Positions 8,535 to 16,421 of a DNA stretch of 64,000 bases are shown one piece after another; within the stretch, counting starts at the first letter, position 1, and each line of letters starts with the position of its first letter. The translations under genes and the position numbers were made by a program. The DNA lies in assembly GCA_038731605.1 (NCBI GenBank), contig JAVYQP010000001.1, positions 186,001 through 250,000 on the forward strand, given 5' to 3'. The notes beneath the pieces were generated by a model. The model did not search any database, was not told the origin of the DNA, and saw only the letters and a list, made by a program, of their open reading frames with translations. This DNA is from WYZ-LMO2 sp038731605. Lineage in GTDB: Archaea; Halobacteriota; Archaeoglobi; Archaeoglobales; Archaeoglobaceae.

Positions 8535-9494
8535 ATGGAAGAGTTCGAGATCTGGGTCGAGAAGTATAGACCAAGAACGCTCGACGAAGTCGTGGGACAA
8601 GAAGAGATTGTTCGAAGGCTTAAGGGATATGTGGAGAGAAAGAACATTCCGCACATGCTTTTCTCCGGTCCCCCCGGCACCGGTAAGACTGCGACTGCAA
8701 TTGCCTTAACTCGTGACCTCTTTGGGGAGCATTGGAGAGAGAACTTCATCGAGATGAACGCAAGCGATGAAAGGGGAATCGACGTCGTTAGGCACAAGAT
8801 AAAGGAGTTCGCAAGAACTGCGCCAATTTCTGCACCCTTTAAGATAATTTTCTTGGATGAAGCCGATGCGCTCACGTCTGATGCGCAGGCAGCGTTGAGG
8901 AGGACGATGGAAATGTTCTCGAAGAGCTGTAGGTTCATTCTGAGCTGTAACTACCTCAGCAGAATAATAGAGCCAATTCAAAGCAGATGTGCTGTCTTCA
9001 GATTCAAAGCGGTGCCCAAGGAGGCGATGAAGAAAAGACTGCTCGAGATCTGCGAAAAGGAAGGAGTGAAGATAACCGAGGATGGTCTCGAAGCGATTCT
9101 CTACATCTCTGCTGGGGACTTTAGAAAAGCGATCAACGCCCTCCAAGGCGCCTCTGCGATCGCCGAAGTGATCGATGCGGAAAAGATATTCCAAGTGACT
9201 GCGATGGCTCAACCAAAGGAAATCGCAGAAATCCTCGACACAGCGCTCAAGGGGAACTTTGTTGAGGCAAGGGAAAAGCTCTCAAAGCTCATGCTCGAAT
9301 ACGGAATGAGTGGTGAAGACGTCGTTTCGCAGTTCTTCAGGGAAATTGTGTCTTCGAATTCGATAAACGAGAAGATGAAGGTTTTGCTGATCGATAAACT
9401 CGGTGAAATAGACTTTAGGCTGACAGAGGGTGCAAATGAGAGGATTCAGCTCGACGCATTCTTGGCTTATCTGTCAACGCTCGGAAAGAAATGA
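8535..9494 (+). CDS. rfcS: Replication factor C small subunit
   Basis: This 319-aa clamp-loader AAA+ ATPase loads the PCNA sliding clamp with the large subunit RfcL (not in the window). It begins with the conserved WVEKYRPRTLDEVVGQ. Walker A GPPGTGKT is at residues 45-52, Walker B LDEADAL near 109, and the SRC motif IQSRCAVFRF near 151. The length is that of intein-free archaeal RfcS. Its stop codon lies at the junction with taw3. Confidence 0.96.
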   Translation: MEEFEIWVEKYRPRTLDEVVGQEEIVRRLKGYVERKNIPHMLFSGPPGTGKTATAIALTRDLFGEHWRENFIEMNASDERGIDVVRHKIKEFARTAPISAPFKIIFLDEADALTSDAQAALRRTMEMFSKSCRFILSCNYLSRIIEPIQSRCAVFRFKAVPKEAMKKRLLEICEKEGVKITEDGLEAILYISAGDFRKAINALQGASAIAEVIDAEKIFQVTAMAQPKEIAEILDTALKGNFVEAREKLSKLMLEYGMSGEDVVSQFFREIVSSNSINEKMKVLLIDKLGEIDFRLTEGANERIQLDAFLAYLSTLGKK

Positions 9495-10065
9495 CTGGGA
9501 AGAGTATAGGAGGCGAAGACTCGAGGATTTTGAGAAGGAGAAGAGAGAGGGAAGAGTTGACGAGGACATAGTTCCTCTGCTTGAATGGATAAACTCAATC
9601 GAATCCTACGTGACCCTCTCAAGCTGTAGCGGAAGAATAGCGGTTCTTGACCTTGAAGACTTCGGGAAAAAGCTAAACTCAAGGTTCTTAGGAAAATGGC
9701 ACAGATCTGCGAGCTTTGAGGAAGTTCTTGAGTCTGCAAGGAACTGCAAAAGACAGGGATGGCTTATCCAGTTCCCACCGATAGTTCACGTTGCTTGCAA
9801 AGACTTGGCTTCAGCCGAAAAACTGCTCAGGGTTGCGAACATGGCTGGCTTTAGGAGAAGTGGGGTAATATCGTTGCGAAACTTGGTCGTTGAAATTGCG
9901 TCGCTCGAGAGAATCGAAATCCCAATTGCGATCGACGGAAAGCTGATCGTCGATGAAAGCTACTTGCGCACAGCGGTTGAGATCGCAAACTTGAAGCTCG
10001 AAAAGGGAAAAAGAAAGCTCGAAAAGCTGTTTAACCTTTTGAGCGAAATCAAGAACGAGAAATAG
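9430..10065 (+). CDS. taw3: tRNA(Phe) wybutosine-pathway methyltransferase Taw3 (TYW3 family)
   Basis: The conserved body starts near 9490 (WEEYRRRRLEDFEKEK), followed by the TYW3 signature SSCSGRI, a shortened GKWHRSA loop and IQFPPIVHVAC. TYW3 methylates N4 of the wyosine precursor at G37 of tRNA-Phe. The start is a problem. The only in-frame start codons lie inside rfcS, at 9430 and 9436, which would add about 20 poor residues. A perfect ATGA overlap with the rfcS stop occurs at 9491, but one base out of frame with the body. The end overlaps the convergent gene by 17 nt. Confidence 0.85.
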   Translation: MQMRGFSSTHSWLICQRSERNDWEEYRRRRLEDFEKEKREGRVDEDIVPLLEWINSIESYVTLSSCSGRIAVLDLEDFGKKLNSRFLGKWHRSASFEEVLESARNCKRQGWLIQFPPIVHVACKDLASAEKLLRVANMAGFRRSGVISLRNLVVEIASLERIEIPIAIDGKLIVDESYLRTAVEIANLKLEKGKRKLEKLFNLLSEIKNEK

Positions 10066-11269
10066 CCTTTATTTTCTCGTATAGAACTGGTAGGAAAAGA
10101 CCGACGTCTGTTACAACGCCAATCGCCTGCTGGGTTCCACGATCCATCAGCTTCATCACCGTGGCTGGATTTGTGTCGACGCAGATCGTTTTAACCCAAG
10201 AGGGCAAAAGATTTCCAACTGCAATGCTGTGGAGAGTTGTTGCGAGCATTAGGACGAGGTCGATGTCTCTAAGCGCCCTCTTCATTTCGGTCTTTGCGAC
10301 CATTACGTCGGTAATTACCTCTGGCAAAGGACCATCGTCTCTGATCGAGCCAGCGAGTATGAAGGGGACGTTTCTACGGACGCATTCGAACATTATTCCG
10401 TCTTTCACGATTCCCATTTCCACCGCTTTCCTTATCCCGCCCACCGCTATTACCTTGCTGATCGTGTAGAGATGGTGTCTATTCCCGCCAGCGACTGGCT
10501 TTCCGGTCTTTATGTCCATCCCGAGAGACGTTCCGAAGATCGAGATTTCGATGTCGTGCACCGCTAAGGCGTTTCCTGAAAGCAGTAAATCCACGAACCC
10601 ATCCCTTATCATCCCCGCAAGCGCATCCCTTGCTGCGGTGTGGTTCACCGCTGGTCCAGCAACAACTGCGATCTTCCCACCAGATTTTTTGAGCTCAACG
10701 ATCTCCTTTGCGATCATCTCTATCATTTTCTCCGTCGGTCTTTCGGAAGAGACTTTTCCACCCATGAACTCGAAGTAAGTCGACTTCCTCGGTCTTTCGG
10801 GCGGAACGATGCGGACCCCTTTCTCACCGACCACGATTAAGTCTCCCTTCTTAACCTCGCTTATCTGCACGCAAACCGCTTTGTCGTTTCTTATCGCAAT
10901 AACCCTGTCCATTGCTATGTCCTCGACCTCTATCCACTTCCCCTTGTAGTGGACGAAAGTCCTGTGGTTTGTCGTCACATAGAAGTTCTCCGGCAAGACT
11001 TTGTCCGCTGGAGCTTCTGCGAGCTCGACCTCTTCTGCTTCCGGAATCCTCGCCCCCACCTTGTGCAGTTCCTTCAGTATTTGGTTGAGGTGCTCCTCGT
11101 TCTCGCCGAAGACGATGATCCTTGCGTAGCTCGTGTCCTCTTTTCTCTTTCCGATCCTGAACTCGACTATCTCGAACTCCCCATCGAGGTCAAGGATCGT
11201 GTCGAGAACTTTTGGGAATATCATCGAGTCAATCAGATGACCCTCGAACTCGAGTTCCTTGGCGATCAT
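10049..11269 (-). CDS. Archaeal-type ornithine cyclodeaminase (LOR/SDH-domain protein)
   Basis: The 406-aa protein starts with ELEFEGHLIDSMIFPKVLD, followed by FEIVEFRIGKRK and the long LOR/SDH core including VVAGPAVNHTAARDAL, a glycine-rich GNALAVHDIEIS and KPVAGGNRHHLY. This family includes the archaeal NAD-dependent ornithine cyclodeaminase described in methanococci and the C-terminal domain of cyanobacterial AgrE; it turns ornithine into proline and ammonia. Placement in one operon with argB fits a link between ornithine and proline supply. It overlaps the upstream TIM-barrel gene by 41 nt. Confidence 0.8.
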   Translation of the reverse strand: MIAKELEFEGHLIDSMIFPKVLDTILDLDGEFEIVEFRIGKRKEDTSYARIIVFGENEEHLNQILKELHKVGARIPEAEEVELAEAPADKVLPENFYVTTNHRTFVHYKGKWIEVEDIAMDRVIAIRNDKAVCVQISEVKKGDLIVVGEKGVRIVPPERPRKSTYFEFMGGKVSSERPTEKMIEMIAKEIVELKKSGGKIAVVAGPAVNHTAARDALAGMIRDGFVDLLLSGNALAVHDIEISIFGTSLGMDIKTGKPVAGGNRHHLYTISKVIAVGGIRKAVEMGIVKDGIMFECVRRNVPFILAGSIRDDGPLPEVITDVMVAKTEMKRALRDIDLVLMLATTLHSIAVGNLLPSWVKTICVDTNPATVMKLMDRGTQQAIGVVTDVGLFLPVLYEKIKAISRS

Positions 11270-12035
11270 GAACCTCGTTCATGTATCGGATTAAATAATC
11301 TCTCGTTTCAAGGATCGAGTTCGCTTCCCGTGTCTCTATCGTTAGGTAGTTTTTGTAACCCTTCAGCGGAAAAGTGTTCAGCTCGACCTTTCCCTTGCCA
11401 AGTGCTAAGTGCTCATCGCTCTTCCCGTTGTTGTCGTGCACATGCAAATTCACGACCCTCTCGAAGTTCTCGATGAAGAAGTCACACCTCTGCAAGTTGA
11501 AGTGCCCGATGTCTAAGGTTAGGGCTAAATCTGTTTCCTCAAGGATTTCGCTCAGAGCTCTCTTAATTCCCCCCTCTATCGCTATGGTGTTCTCCAACGC
11601 CAAAGTTACAGGACTTTTTTCGACAAAGGGCTTCAGTTCACTGCGCAGAACTTTTTCGTTGTGTTCTTCGTATAGCTTTGCATCGAAGTAAAAGCTCCCG
11701 TTGTTTATGAACGCAGGATTCCAGCCCAAGTGAAATGTGACGATCTCCGCTCCACATTTGTCCGCAAGGTAGATCACCTTCCCCATCTCCTCGTAGCTCG
11801 CCCTACGCATCGTTTCACTTATCGAAATAAAATTCGTGCTCGTTGCGGGTGCGTGGATAAGTAGTTCGACGTCGTAACTCCATACGAGCTCTATGAGCTC
11901 GTTGTAGCTCAACACGTCGAGTGAGTAGAGCGGGTGATCGAGCAAGATCTCAACATGGTTTAAGTTGTTATCCGCAACAAACTCGAAAGCCTGCTTTGGA
12001 GTGTGGCGAACGTCTGGCTGAGCGCCTATTTTCAT
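11229..12035 (-). CDS. Xylose-isomerase-like TIM-barrel protein (sugar phosphate isomerase/epimerase or AP-endonuclease 2 family)
   Basis: The 268-aa protein has AP_endonuc_2-type features: EIVTFHLGWNPAF, LALENTIA with the metal-binding Glu, LTLDIGHFNL with Asp and His, and VVNLHVHDNNGKSDEHLALGKG. These supply the metal ligands of an isomerase, epimerase or endonuclease IV. It starts inside the argB stop (4-nt overlap) and ends 41 nt inside the ornithine cyclodeaminase gene. The function in an amino-acid operon is unknown. Confidence 0.75.
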   Translation of the reverse strand: MKIGAQPDVRHTPKQAFEFVADNNLNHVEILLDHPLYSLDVLSYNELIELVWSYDVELLIHAPATSTNFISISETMRRASYEEMGKVIYLADKCGAEIVTFHLGWNPAFINNGSFYFDAKLYEEHNEKVLRSELKPFVEKSPVTLALENTIAIEGGIKRALSEILEETDLALTLDIGHFNLQRCDFFIENFERVVNLHVHDNNGKSDEHLALGKGKVELNTFPLKGYKNYLTIETREANSILETRDYLIRYMNEVHDRQGTRVRGSSD

Positions 12036-12904
12036 AGCTCCACCATAGTTCCAACGCCTTCTTTCGTGAAAAGCTCAAGAAGAATTGCGTGTTTCCTTGA
12101 TCCGTCGATCACATGGACTTTTTCAACTCCATTGCGTAAAGCCTTTGCAATTGCATCAAACTTCGGCAACATTCCACCCTTCAGCAATCCCTTCTCGTTC
12201 ATCTCCTCGAGTTCCGAGAGCTTCATCCTTGGAATCAGCGAGTTTTTGTCATTCACGTCTCTAAGAATTCCCGGCACATCGGTGAGCATAACAAGCTTCT
12301 TAGCCTTCAAAGCACTCGCAATGTCTCCAGCGACGTTGTCGGCGTTTAAGTTGTAGATGTTCCCGTTTAAATCCGCCGAGACAGGTGAAACAACTGGGAT
12401 AAAGCCGTTGTCGAGCAGTATGCGGAGTATCGTTGGATTTACAAACTTTGTCTCCCCAACAAACCCGAGATCGACCATAACTTCCTCAAAGCCCTTTTTC
12501 ACCTTCATCATCTTCTTCTCGGCTACGATCAGAAGCCCATCTTTACCGCTCAAGCCAACCGCTTTTCCGCCGTTCTTTATGAACATCGAAACTATCTTCG
12601 AGTTTATCTTCCCGTCGAGGACCATTTCGACTACTTCCATCGTTTCTCTATCTGTAACCCTCAGCCCCTCGACGAACCTTGGCTTCAACCCGAGTCTCTC
12701 CATTTTTTCCGAAATCTCTGGTCCGCCTCCATGCACCACTACGGGCTTTATCCCGATGTAGTGTAGCAGTAAAATGTCCTTCACGGTCTCCTCCAGTATT
12801 TCGTCGCTGACCATCGCATGCCCGCCGATCTTGAAAACCATCACAGTGCCGTGGAACTCCCTTATGTATGGGAGTGCTTCGAGCAAGATCTCAACGTTCT
12901 GCAT
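12032..12904 (-). CDS. argB: Acetylglutamate kinase
   Basis: This 290-aa amino-acid kinase phosphorylates N-acetylglutamate, the second step to ornithine and arginine. Visible are VFKIGGHAMV with the phosphate-binding Lys, VVHGGGPEISEKME, and the central NLNADNVAGDIASALKAKK. It is the first gene of a three-gene minus-strand operon with a TIM-barrel protein and ornithine cyclodeaminase. A TATA-like CTATAAAAATATG lies at about 12944-12956, some 45 nt upstream, so the message has a leader of about 20 nt. Confidence 0.95.
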   Translation of the reverse strand: MQNVEILLEALPYIREFHGTVMVFKIGGHAMVSDEILEETVKDILLLHYIGIKPVVVHGGGPEISEKMERLGLKPRFVEGLRVTDRETMEVVEMVLDGKINSKIVSMFIKNGGKAVGLSGKDGLLIVAEKKMMKVKKGFEEVMVDLGFVGETKFVNPTILRILLDNGFIPVVSPVSADLNGNIYNLNADNVAGDIASALKAKKLVMLTDVPGILRDVNDKNSLIPRMKLSELEEMNEKGLLKGGMLPKFDAIAKALRNGVEKVHVIDGSRKHAILLELFTKEGVGTMVEL

Positions 12905-12976
12905 GCGCAGAATTTTTGCGTTGAAGTTAAGAGTTTTGCTTATCCATATTTTTATAGCACAACTTAAAAAATAGAG

Positions 12977-14314
12977 TTAGAGGCGTATTAGCCCGCCTAA
13001 GTATAGGAAGTAGAGTGCGAAAACAACTGCTAAGCAGAACATCAACGGGTGTATCTCCTTCCATCTGCCCGCAAGTAGTTTTAGGACTACGTAGCTTATG
13101 AATCCCGCTCCAATGCCGTCCGCTATTGAAAACGTGAATGGGATCGTTACGAGGACTGCGAAGGCTGGCAAAGCTTCGGTCAAATCCTTGAAGTCTATCT
13201 CTCTCACGACTTGGAGCATCAGGAATCCAACTAAGATTAGCGCCGGCGCTGTTGCAGAACTCGGAATCACTGCAGCGAGTGGAGAAACAAGGAGACCGAC
13301 TGCGAGGAAGAGCAACCCCACGACTAACGCAGTCATTCCGGTTCTTCCGCCCTCTTCAATACCCGCAGCGCTCTCGATGTAAGTTGTAACAGTCGAAGTG
13401 CCAAGTATTGCACCAAAAGACGTTCCAACTGCGTCTGTTAGAAGAATTTTTTCACTGTCTGGGATCGAGCCGTCTTTTCTCATGAATCCAGCCTTTGCGC
13501 TCAGTCCAGAAACCGTTCCGAGTGTGTCAAAGAAGTCGACCATGAAGAATGCAAAAACGACGCCAATTGCACCGATGTTGAGAAGTCCGATGAAATCGAG
13601 CTGTAGGAAAGTCTTGTCGAGCGTTGGAGGTGCGATCAAAGATTCGGGGGCGGGAGAAATGCCCAAGATTATTGACACTGCGGTCGCACTCAATATTGCG
13701 ATTAGCAAAGCTCCTGGAATTCTGCGAACCATTAACCCAGCTGCGACGACGAGTCCGAGCATCGCAATCCAGAACTCTGGTTTTGCGAAGTTTTCGGTGC
13801 CAAGCGTAACGAGGGTTGCGGGACTTGCTGTAACAACTCCTGCGGACTTAAGACCTATGAGCGTCAAGAAAAGTCCGATGCCTGCGCCGATTGCGTATTT
13901 CTGGGAAACTGGAATCGCATTTATAACTGCGGTTCTGAACTTTGTAAGCGTGAGGAATATGAAGATCAGTCCTTCAACGAAAACCGCAGCGAGCGCAACT
14001 TGCCAAGGATAACCAAGTCCAAGGACAACGCTGTATGCAAAGAAGGCATTCAAACCCATCCCCGGCGCCAATGCGAACGGCTTCTTTGCATAGATCCCCA
14101 TTACTATGGTTGCAATTCCCGCAGACAGCGCTGTAGCGGTTACAAGGCTCGGGATCGCATCTTTGCCGATTGCGTCGCTCAGAATCGCTGGATTCACGAA
14201 TATTATGTAAGCCATTGTCATAAACGTCGTTAAACCTGCGACTATTTCGGTGCGAAGGTTCGTCTTGTATTTCTCAAACTCGAAGAAGTTTTCTAAGAAC
14301 GTCATGGTGCGCAT
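12977..14314 (-). CDS. NCS2-family purine permease (AzgA/PbuG type)
   Basis: The 445-aa membrane protein begins FFEFEKYKTNLRTEIVAG, then LTTFMTMAYIIFVNP and ALAPGMGLNAFFAYSVV, the hallmarks of adenine/guanine/hypoxanthine permeases of the AzgA branch. About 12-14 hydrophobic segments follow, with the second substrate-binding helix near FFMVDFFDTLGTVSGLS. Purine salvage genes elsewhere in the window fit its role. The ATG at 14314 is about 20 nt after a TATA-like AAATTTTTATTTC; a second ATG three codons later is possible. Confidence 0.88.
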   Translation of the reverse strand: MRTMTFLENFFEFEKYKTNLRTEIVAGLTTFMTMAYIIFVNPAILSDAIGKDAIPSLVTATALSAGIATIVMGIYAKKPFALAPGMGLNAFFAYSVVLGLGYPWQVALAAVFVEGLIFIFLTLTKFRTAVINAIPVSQKYAIGAGIGLFLTLIGLKSAGVVTASPATLVTLGTENFAKPEFWIAMLGLVVAAGLMVRRIPGALLIAILSATAVSIILGISPAPESLIAPPTLDKTFLQLDFIGLLNIGAIGVVFAFFMVDFFDTLGTVSGLSAKAGFMRKDGSIPDSEKILLTDAVGTSFGAILGTSTVTTYIESAAGIEEGGRTGMTALVVGLLFLAVGLLVSPLAAVIPSSATAPALILVGFLMLQVVREIDFKDLTEALPAFAVLVTIPFTFSIADGIGAGFISYVVLKLLAGRWKEIHPLMFCLAVVFALYFLYLGGLIRL

Positions 14315-14383
14315 GTTTTGGGATGAAATAAAAATTTAGCGATCTTTTCCACGCTTGGATGTCATGTGAGAGATAGCGGAAAG

Positions 14384-14391
14384 CTTATATG
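14384..14391 (+). promoter_or_regulatory. TATA-like element of a two-gene operon
   Basis: CTTATATG is centred 24 nt before the GTG at 14412. No ribosome-binding site is present, so the GTG is probably the first codon of a leaderless message. Confidence 0.5.
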
Positions 14392-14411
14392 TTGATCATT
14401 GAAGTGTTGTC

Positions 14412-14678
14412 GTGGATGCAGAGAAGGTAGCAAATGTGCTCGATTCAAGAAAAACTGCGGTTTTGGGCGAGAAAATCTCGGTTTTCGGGATTTCAAAGGA
14501 GCTCGCAGAGGAGCTGAGTAATCTCATCAGGTTTGTTGTTGACGAGGAGGAGTTCTCGGGATACGCTATCGTCAACGGCGAGACATTGGTTTTTAGAAAG
14601 AAAAACGAGAAAACGATCTTAGCCTTTGTGGACGACGAGAAGGTAATGGGGTCGATAAGGAAGCTGATGGAGCTATGA
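14412..14678 (+). CDS. Conserved-looking small protein of unknown function
   Basis: The 88-aa product starts at GTG, 24 nt after a TATA element. It is charged, without membrane segments or cysteines, and ends in a helix (DEKVMGSIRKLMEL). I do not recognise a family. The alternating beta/alpha pattern with a GYAIVNGETLVF strand pair could suit a Roadblock-like or small regulatory fold, but this is a guess. The next gene overlaps its stop by 4 nt, so both are coexpressed. Confidence 0.6.
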   Translation: MDAEKVANVLDSRKTAVLGEKISVFGISKELAEELSNLIRFVVDEEEFSGYAIVNGETLVFRKKNEKTILAFVDDEKVMGSIRKLMEL

Positions 14679-15025
14679 TTGAATACGCATACTTTGAAGA
14701 AATTGCGAAGGGGAACTCGAGGGAAATGGTTGAAGCGATCAAGAGGATAAAGAAGTTTTTTGATTCTGGGATAATAACCGAGTTCGCATATTCTTCGGGG
14801 AGCAAATCGTTCTTCGCAATTCGTGAGCCGATCTTCGTTGCGGTAAAGGTTGAAGGAGATATAGGGGAGGCGAAGTTTCAGGCTTTAAAGCTTTTGAAAA
14901 ATCTGGGATACGTGAAGAAGGAGGTTTACGACTTCGAAGAGCTTTTCAAGTTCGCTGAAAAAGTCGAGCACATGTCGGTAGAGGAGCTTATAAAGGAGAT
15001 CAAAAGACTGACACGAGAGCTCTGA
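14675..15025 (+). CDS. Small protein of unknown function
   Basis: This 116-aa product is translationally coupled (ATGA) to the 88-aa gene before it. It has an N-terminal helical stretch (GNSREMVEAIKRIKKFFDSG), a central strand region (FFAIREPIFVAVKVEGD) and a helical C-terminus rich in Lys and Glu. There are no recognisable motifs, cysteines or membrane segments. The gene ends one base before the convergent gene of the thioredoxin operon. Confidence 0.6.
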   Translation: MIEYAYFEEIAKGNSREMVEAIKRIKKFFDSGIITEFAYSSGSKSFFAIREPIFVAVKVEGDIGEAKFQALKLLKNLGYVKKEVYDFEELFKFAEKVEHMSVEELIKEIKRLTREL

Positions 15026-15526
15026 TCACTCGCTCATCAGCGTAAAGAACTTGTTTAGTTCGTAAAGTGGAGCTTTAGCCCTTCCGAACGCACCACATCC
15101 CACAGTGGGGCTGATAAGCCCAGCACCTTTTAGTTCCGAGATAACAACTCCCGGATCACGGTTGAACTTCAGCGTTACGTCCACTATGTCTTCTGCGCAG
15201 ACGATCAAATTTTTAGCCCTCTTCTTTATCTCCAGGAAGATCTCGACGAACTCTTCAGCCCTCTCTTCTCCTACGCTCCTGAAATACTCGACGATCGCCT
15301 TTCTCCAGTCCATGAATTTGAAGAAAAATCGTATTACGTATGGTATCTCCATGTCTCCACCGAATTGCCTTGAAATCCACGCAAGAGAGCCTTTTTCAGC
15401 TTCTATTGGAACTGCAAGCTTTAAATCTTCAAGAACAAGCATGAGCTCTTCGTCAAGCTCTTCTTTCGGGATAAAGCCTTCTTCGGCGTGCTTTTTCACG
15501 AGCTCGACCGCTTTTTCTGGAATCAA
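15026..15526 (-). CDS. Unknown protein, last gene of the thioredoxin/ferredoxin operon
   Basis: From TTG at 15526, which overlaps the ferredoxin stop as TTGA, the product has 166 aa starting IPEKAVELVKKHAEEGF. An in-frame ATG at 15556 would put the start inside the ferredoxin gene. The sequence is mostly helical, with a central SLAWISRQFGGDMEIPYVIRF and the C-terminal GLISPTVGCGAFGRAKAPLY, which has the look of a winged-helix end. The two cysteines are not arranged as a cluster site. No function is assigned; context suggests a redox-linked role. Confidence 0.6.
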   Translation of the reverse strand: MIPEKAVELVKKHAEEGFIPKEELDEELMLVLEDLKLAVPIEAEKGSLAWISRQFGGDMEIPYVIRFFFKFMDWRKAIVEYFRSVGEERAEEFVEIFLEIKKRAKNLIVCAEDIVDVTLKFNRDPGVVISELKGAGLISPTVGCGAFGRAKAPLYELNKFFTLMSE

Positions 15527-15696
15527 TCCATAACGACCAACGCCCCGTAAGGACATGCTCTCACGCAATCGTAACACTTTTTACATTTCTCCTCGTCTAT
15601 CCTCAGAACTTTTCCTCCATTGCGAACGATTGCGTTCGGAACTGGACAAACCCTACTGCAGGTTCCGCAACCCTTGCAACCGAGGACCGCTATCAA
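15523..15696 (-). CDS. Small two-cluster [4Fe-4S] ferredoxin
   Basis: This 57-aa gene is easy to miss. From TTG at 15696 it encodes C7-x2-C10-x2-C13-x3-C17-P, then C38-x2-C41-x2-C44-x3-C48-P, two complete [4Fe-4S] binding sites with pseudo-twofold symmetry. Size and motif spacing match clostridial-type ferredoxins. It overlaps the end of the TrmB-like gene by 44 nt and its stop is overlapped by the next gene (TTGA). The start is uncertain: no ATG is in frame, and TTG 15696 is the only usual start codon before the first Cys. Overlap on both sides implies coupled translation in the thioredoxin operon. Confidence 0.82.
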   Translation of the reverse strand: MIAVLGCKGCGTCSRVCPVPNAIVRNGGKVLRIDEEKCKKCYDCVRACPYGALVVMD

Positions 15697-16039
15697 GGAA
15701 ATCCCTCATGAGGCTTTTTACTTTTTCACAAAGCTCGTTAAGAACGTTTTCAATCTCCTTTGCAACCTCGCTTTTTGGCATCGCTTTGTAGACGAAGTAG
15801 TATCCGCCCCCCTCGATTACTCTCTTTTCCCTATACGCAAGTCCCGAGATCAGCAGTTTTTGCAGGGATTTGTAAACGGAGTTCTCCTTTTTGCCAACGA
15901 ACTTGCTTATGTCTTCGATTCTCTCAAAGCCCATGGTTAAGGCTTCGTAAACTCTCACGTCTTCGGAGTTAAGACCAAAAAAACACTGCAAAACGCTTTT
16001 GCAGTCCAGGGTTTTTGTCATCTGCTTCAGAGACATCAT
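15653..16039 (-). CDS. TrmB-like winged-helix transcription regulator
   Basis: The 128-aa protein has FFGLNSEDVRVYEALTMG, then RIEDISKFVGKKENSVYKSLQKLLISGLAYR, a typical winged-helix of the TrmB/sugar-specific regulator type. A helical tail follows. Cysteines occur at DCKSVLQCFFG near the N-terminus and in ELCEK. It starts at ATG 16039, overlapping the thioredoxin stop (ATGA). The end overlaps the ferredoxin gene by 44 nt. Autoregulation of the redox operon is plausible but not shown. Confidence 0.78.
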   Translation of the reverse strand: MMSLKQMTKTLDCKSVLQCFFGLNSEDVRVYEALTMGFERIEDISKFVGKKENSVYKSLQKLLISGLAYREKRVIEGGGYYFVYKAMPKSEVAKEIENVLNELCEKVKSLMRDFLDSGPRLQGLRNLQ

Positions 16040-16356
16040 AAGGCGAGCGCTTTCTCGATCTCTGCTTTCACCATGCTCTCCGGCATAGCCCCAACGAAAC
16101 CACCGATTACCTTCCCTTTTCTGAAGAACAAGACCGTTGGAATGCTCGAAATTCCGTATTCGAACGCAAGCTCTTGGTTTTCATCGACGTTTATTTTGTA
16201 GAACTCCACGTCCTTGAACTGCTTCGACAGCTTCTCGAGCACCGGACTCAGGAATCTGCACGGCATGCACCAGTCTGCGTAGAAGTCAACGACCACGAGC
16301 TTATCGCTCTGGATAGCGTTCAGGAACTCCCTTTCGTTTATCTTTTTCATCACCAT
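16036..16356 (-). CDS. trx: Thioredoxin
   Basis: About 106 aa with the active site ADWCMPCRF near residue 30, a CMPC variant of WCGPC, and the cis-proline region YGISSIPTVLFF. The thioredoxin fold is complete. Starts possible are GTG 16359, ATG 16356 and ATG 16350; a GGGTG stretch precedes them. It is the first gene of an operon with a TrmB-like regulator, a ferredoxin and an unknown protein. A TATA-like region GATAAATACTTAAATA lies at about 16381-16396. Confidence 0.93.
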   Translation of the reverse strand: MVMKKINEREFLNAIQSDKLVVVDFYADWCMPCRFLSPVLEKLSKQFKDVEFYKINVDENQELAFEYGISSIPTVLFFRKGKVIGGFVGAMPESMVKAEIEKALAL

Positions 16357-16421
16357 CACCCTAAGTTCCTTAGACCTTTGGGGTATTTAAGTATTTATCG
16401 GTTTTTACAAAACCAGGAAAA

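Noticed and set aside
13398..14012. 204-codon open frame opposite the purine permease
   Set aside because: It is a low-complexity antisense shadow of a highly hydrophobic permease gene.
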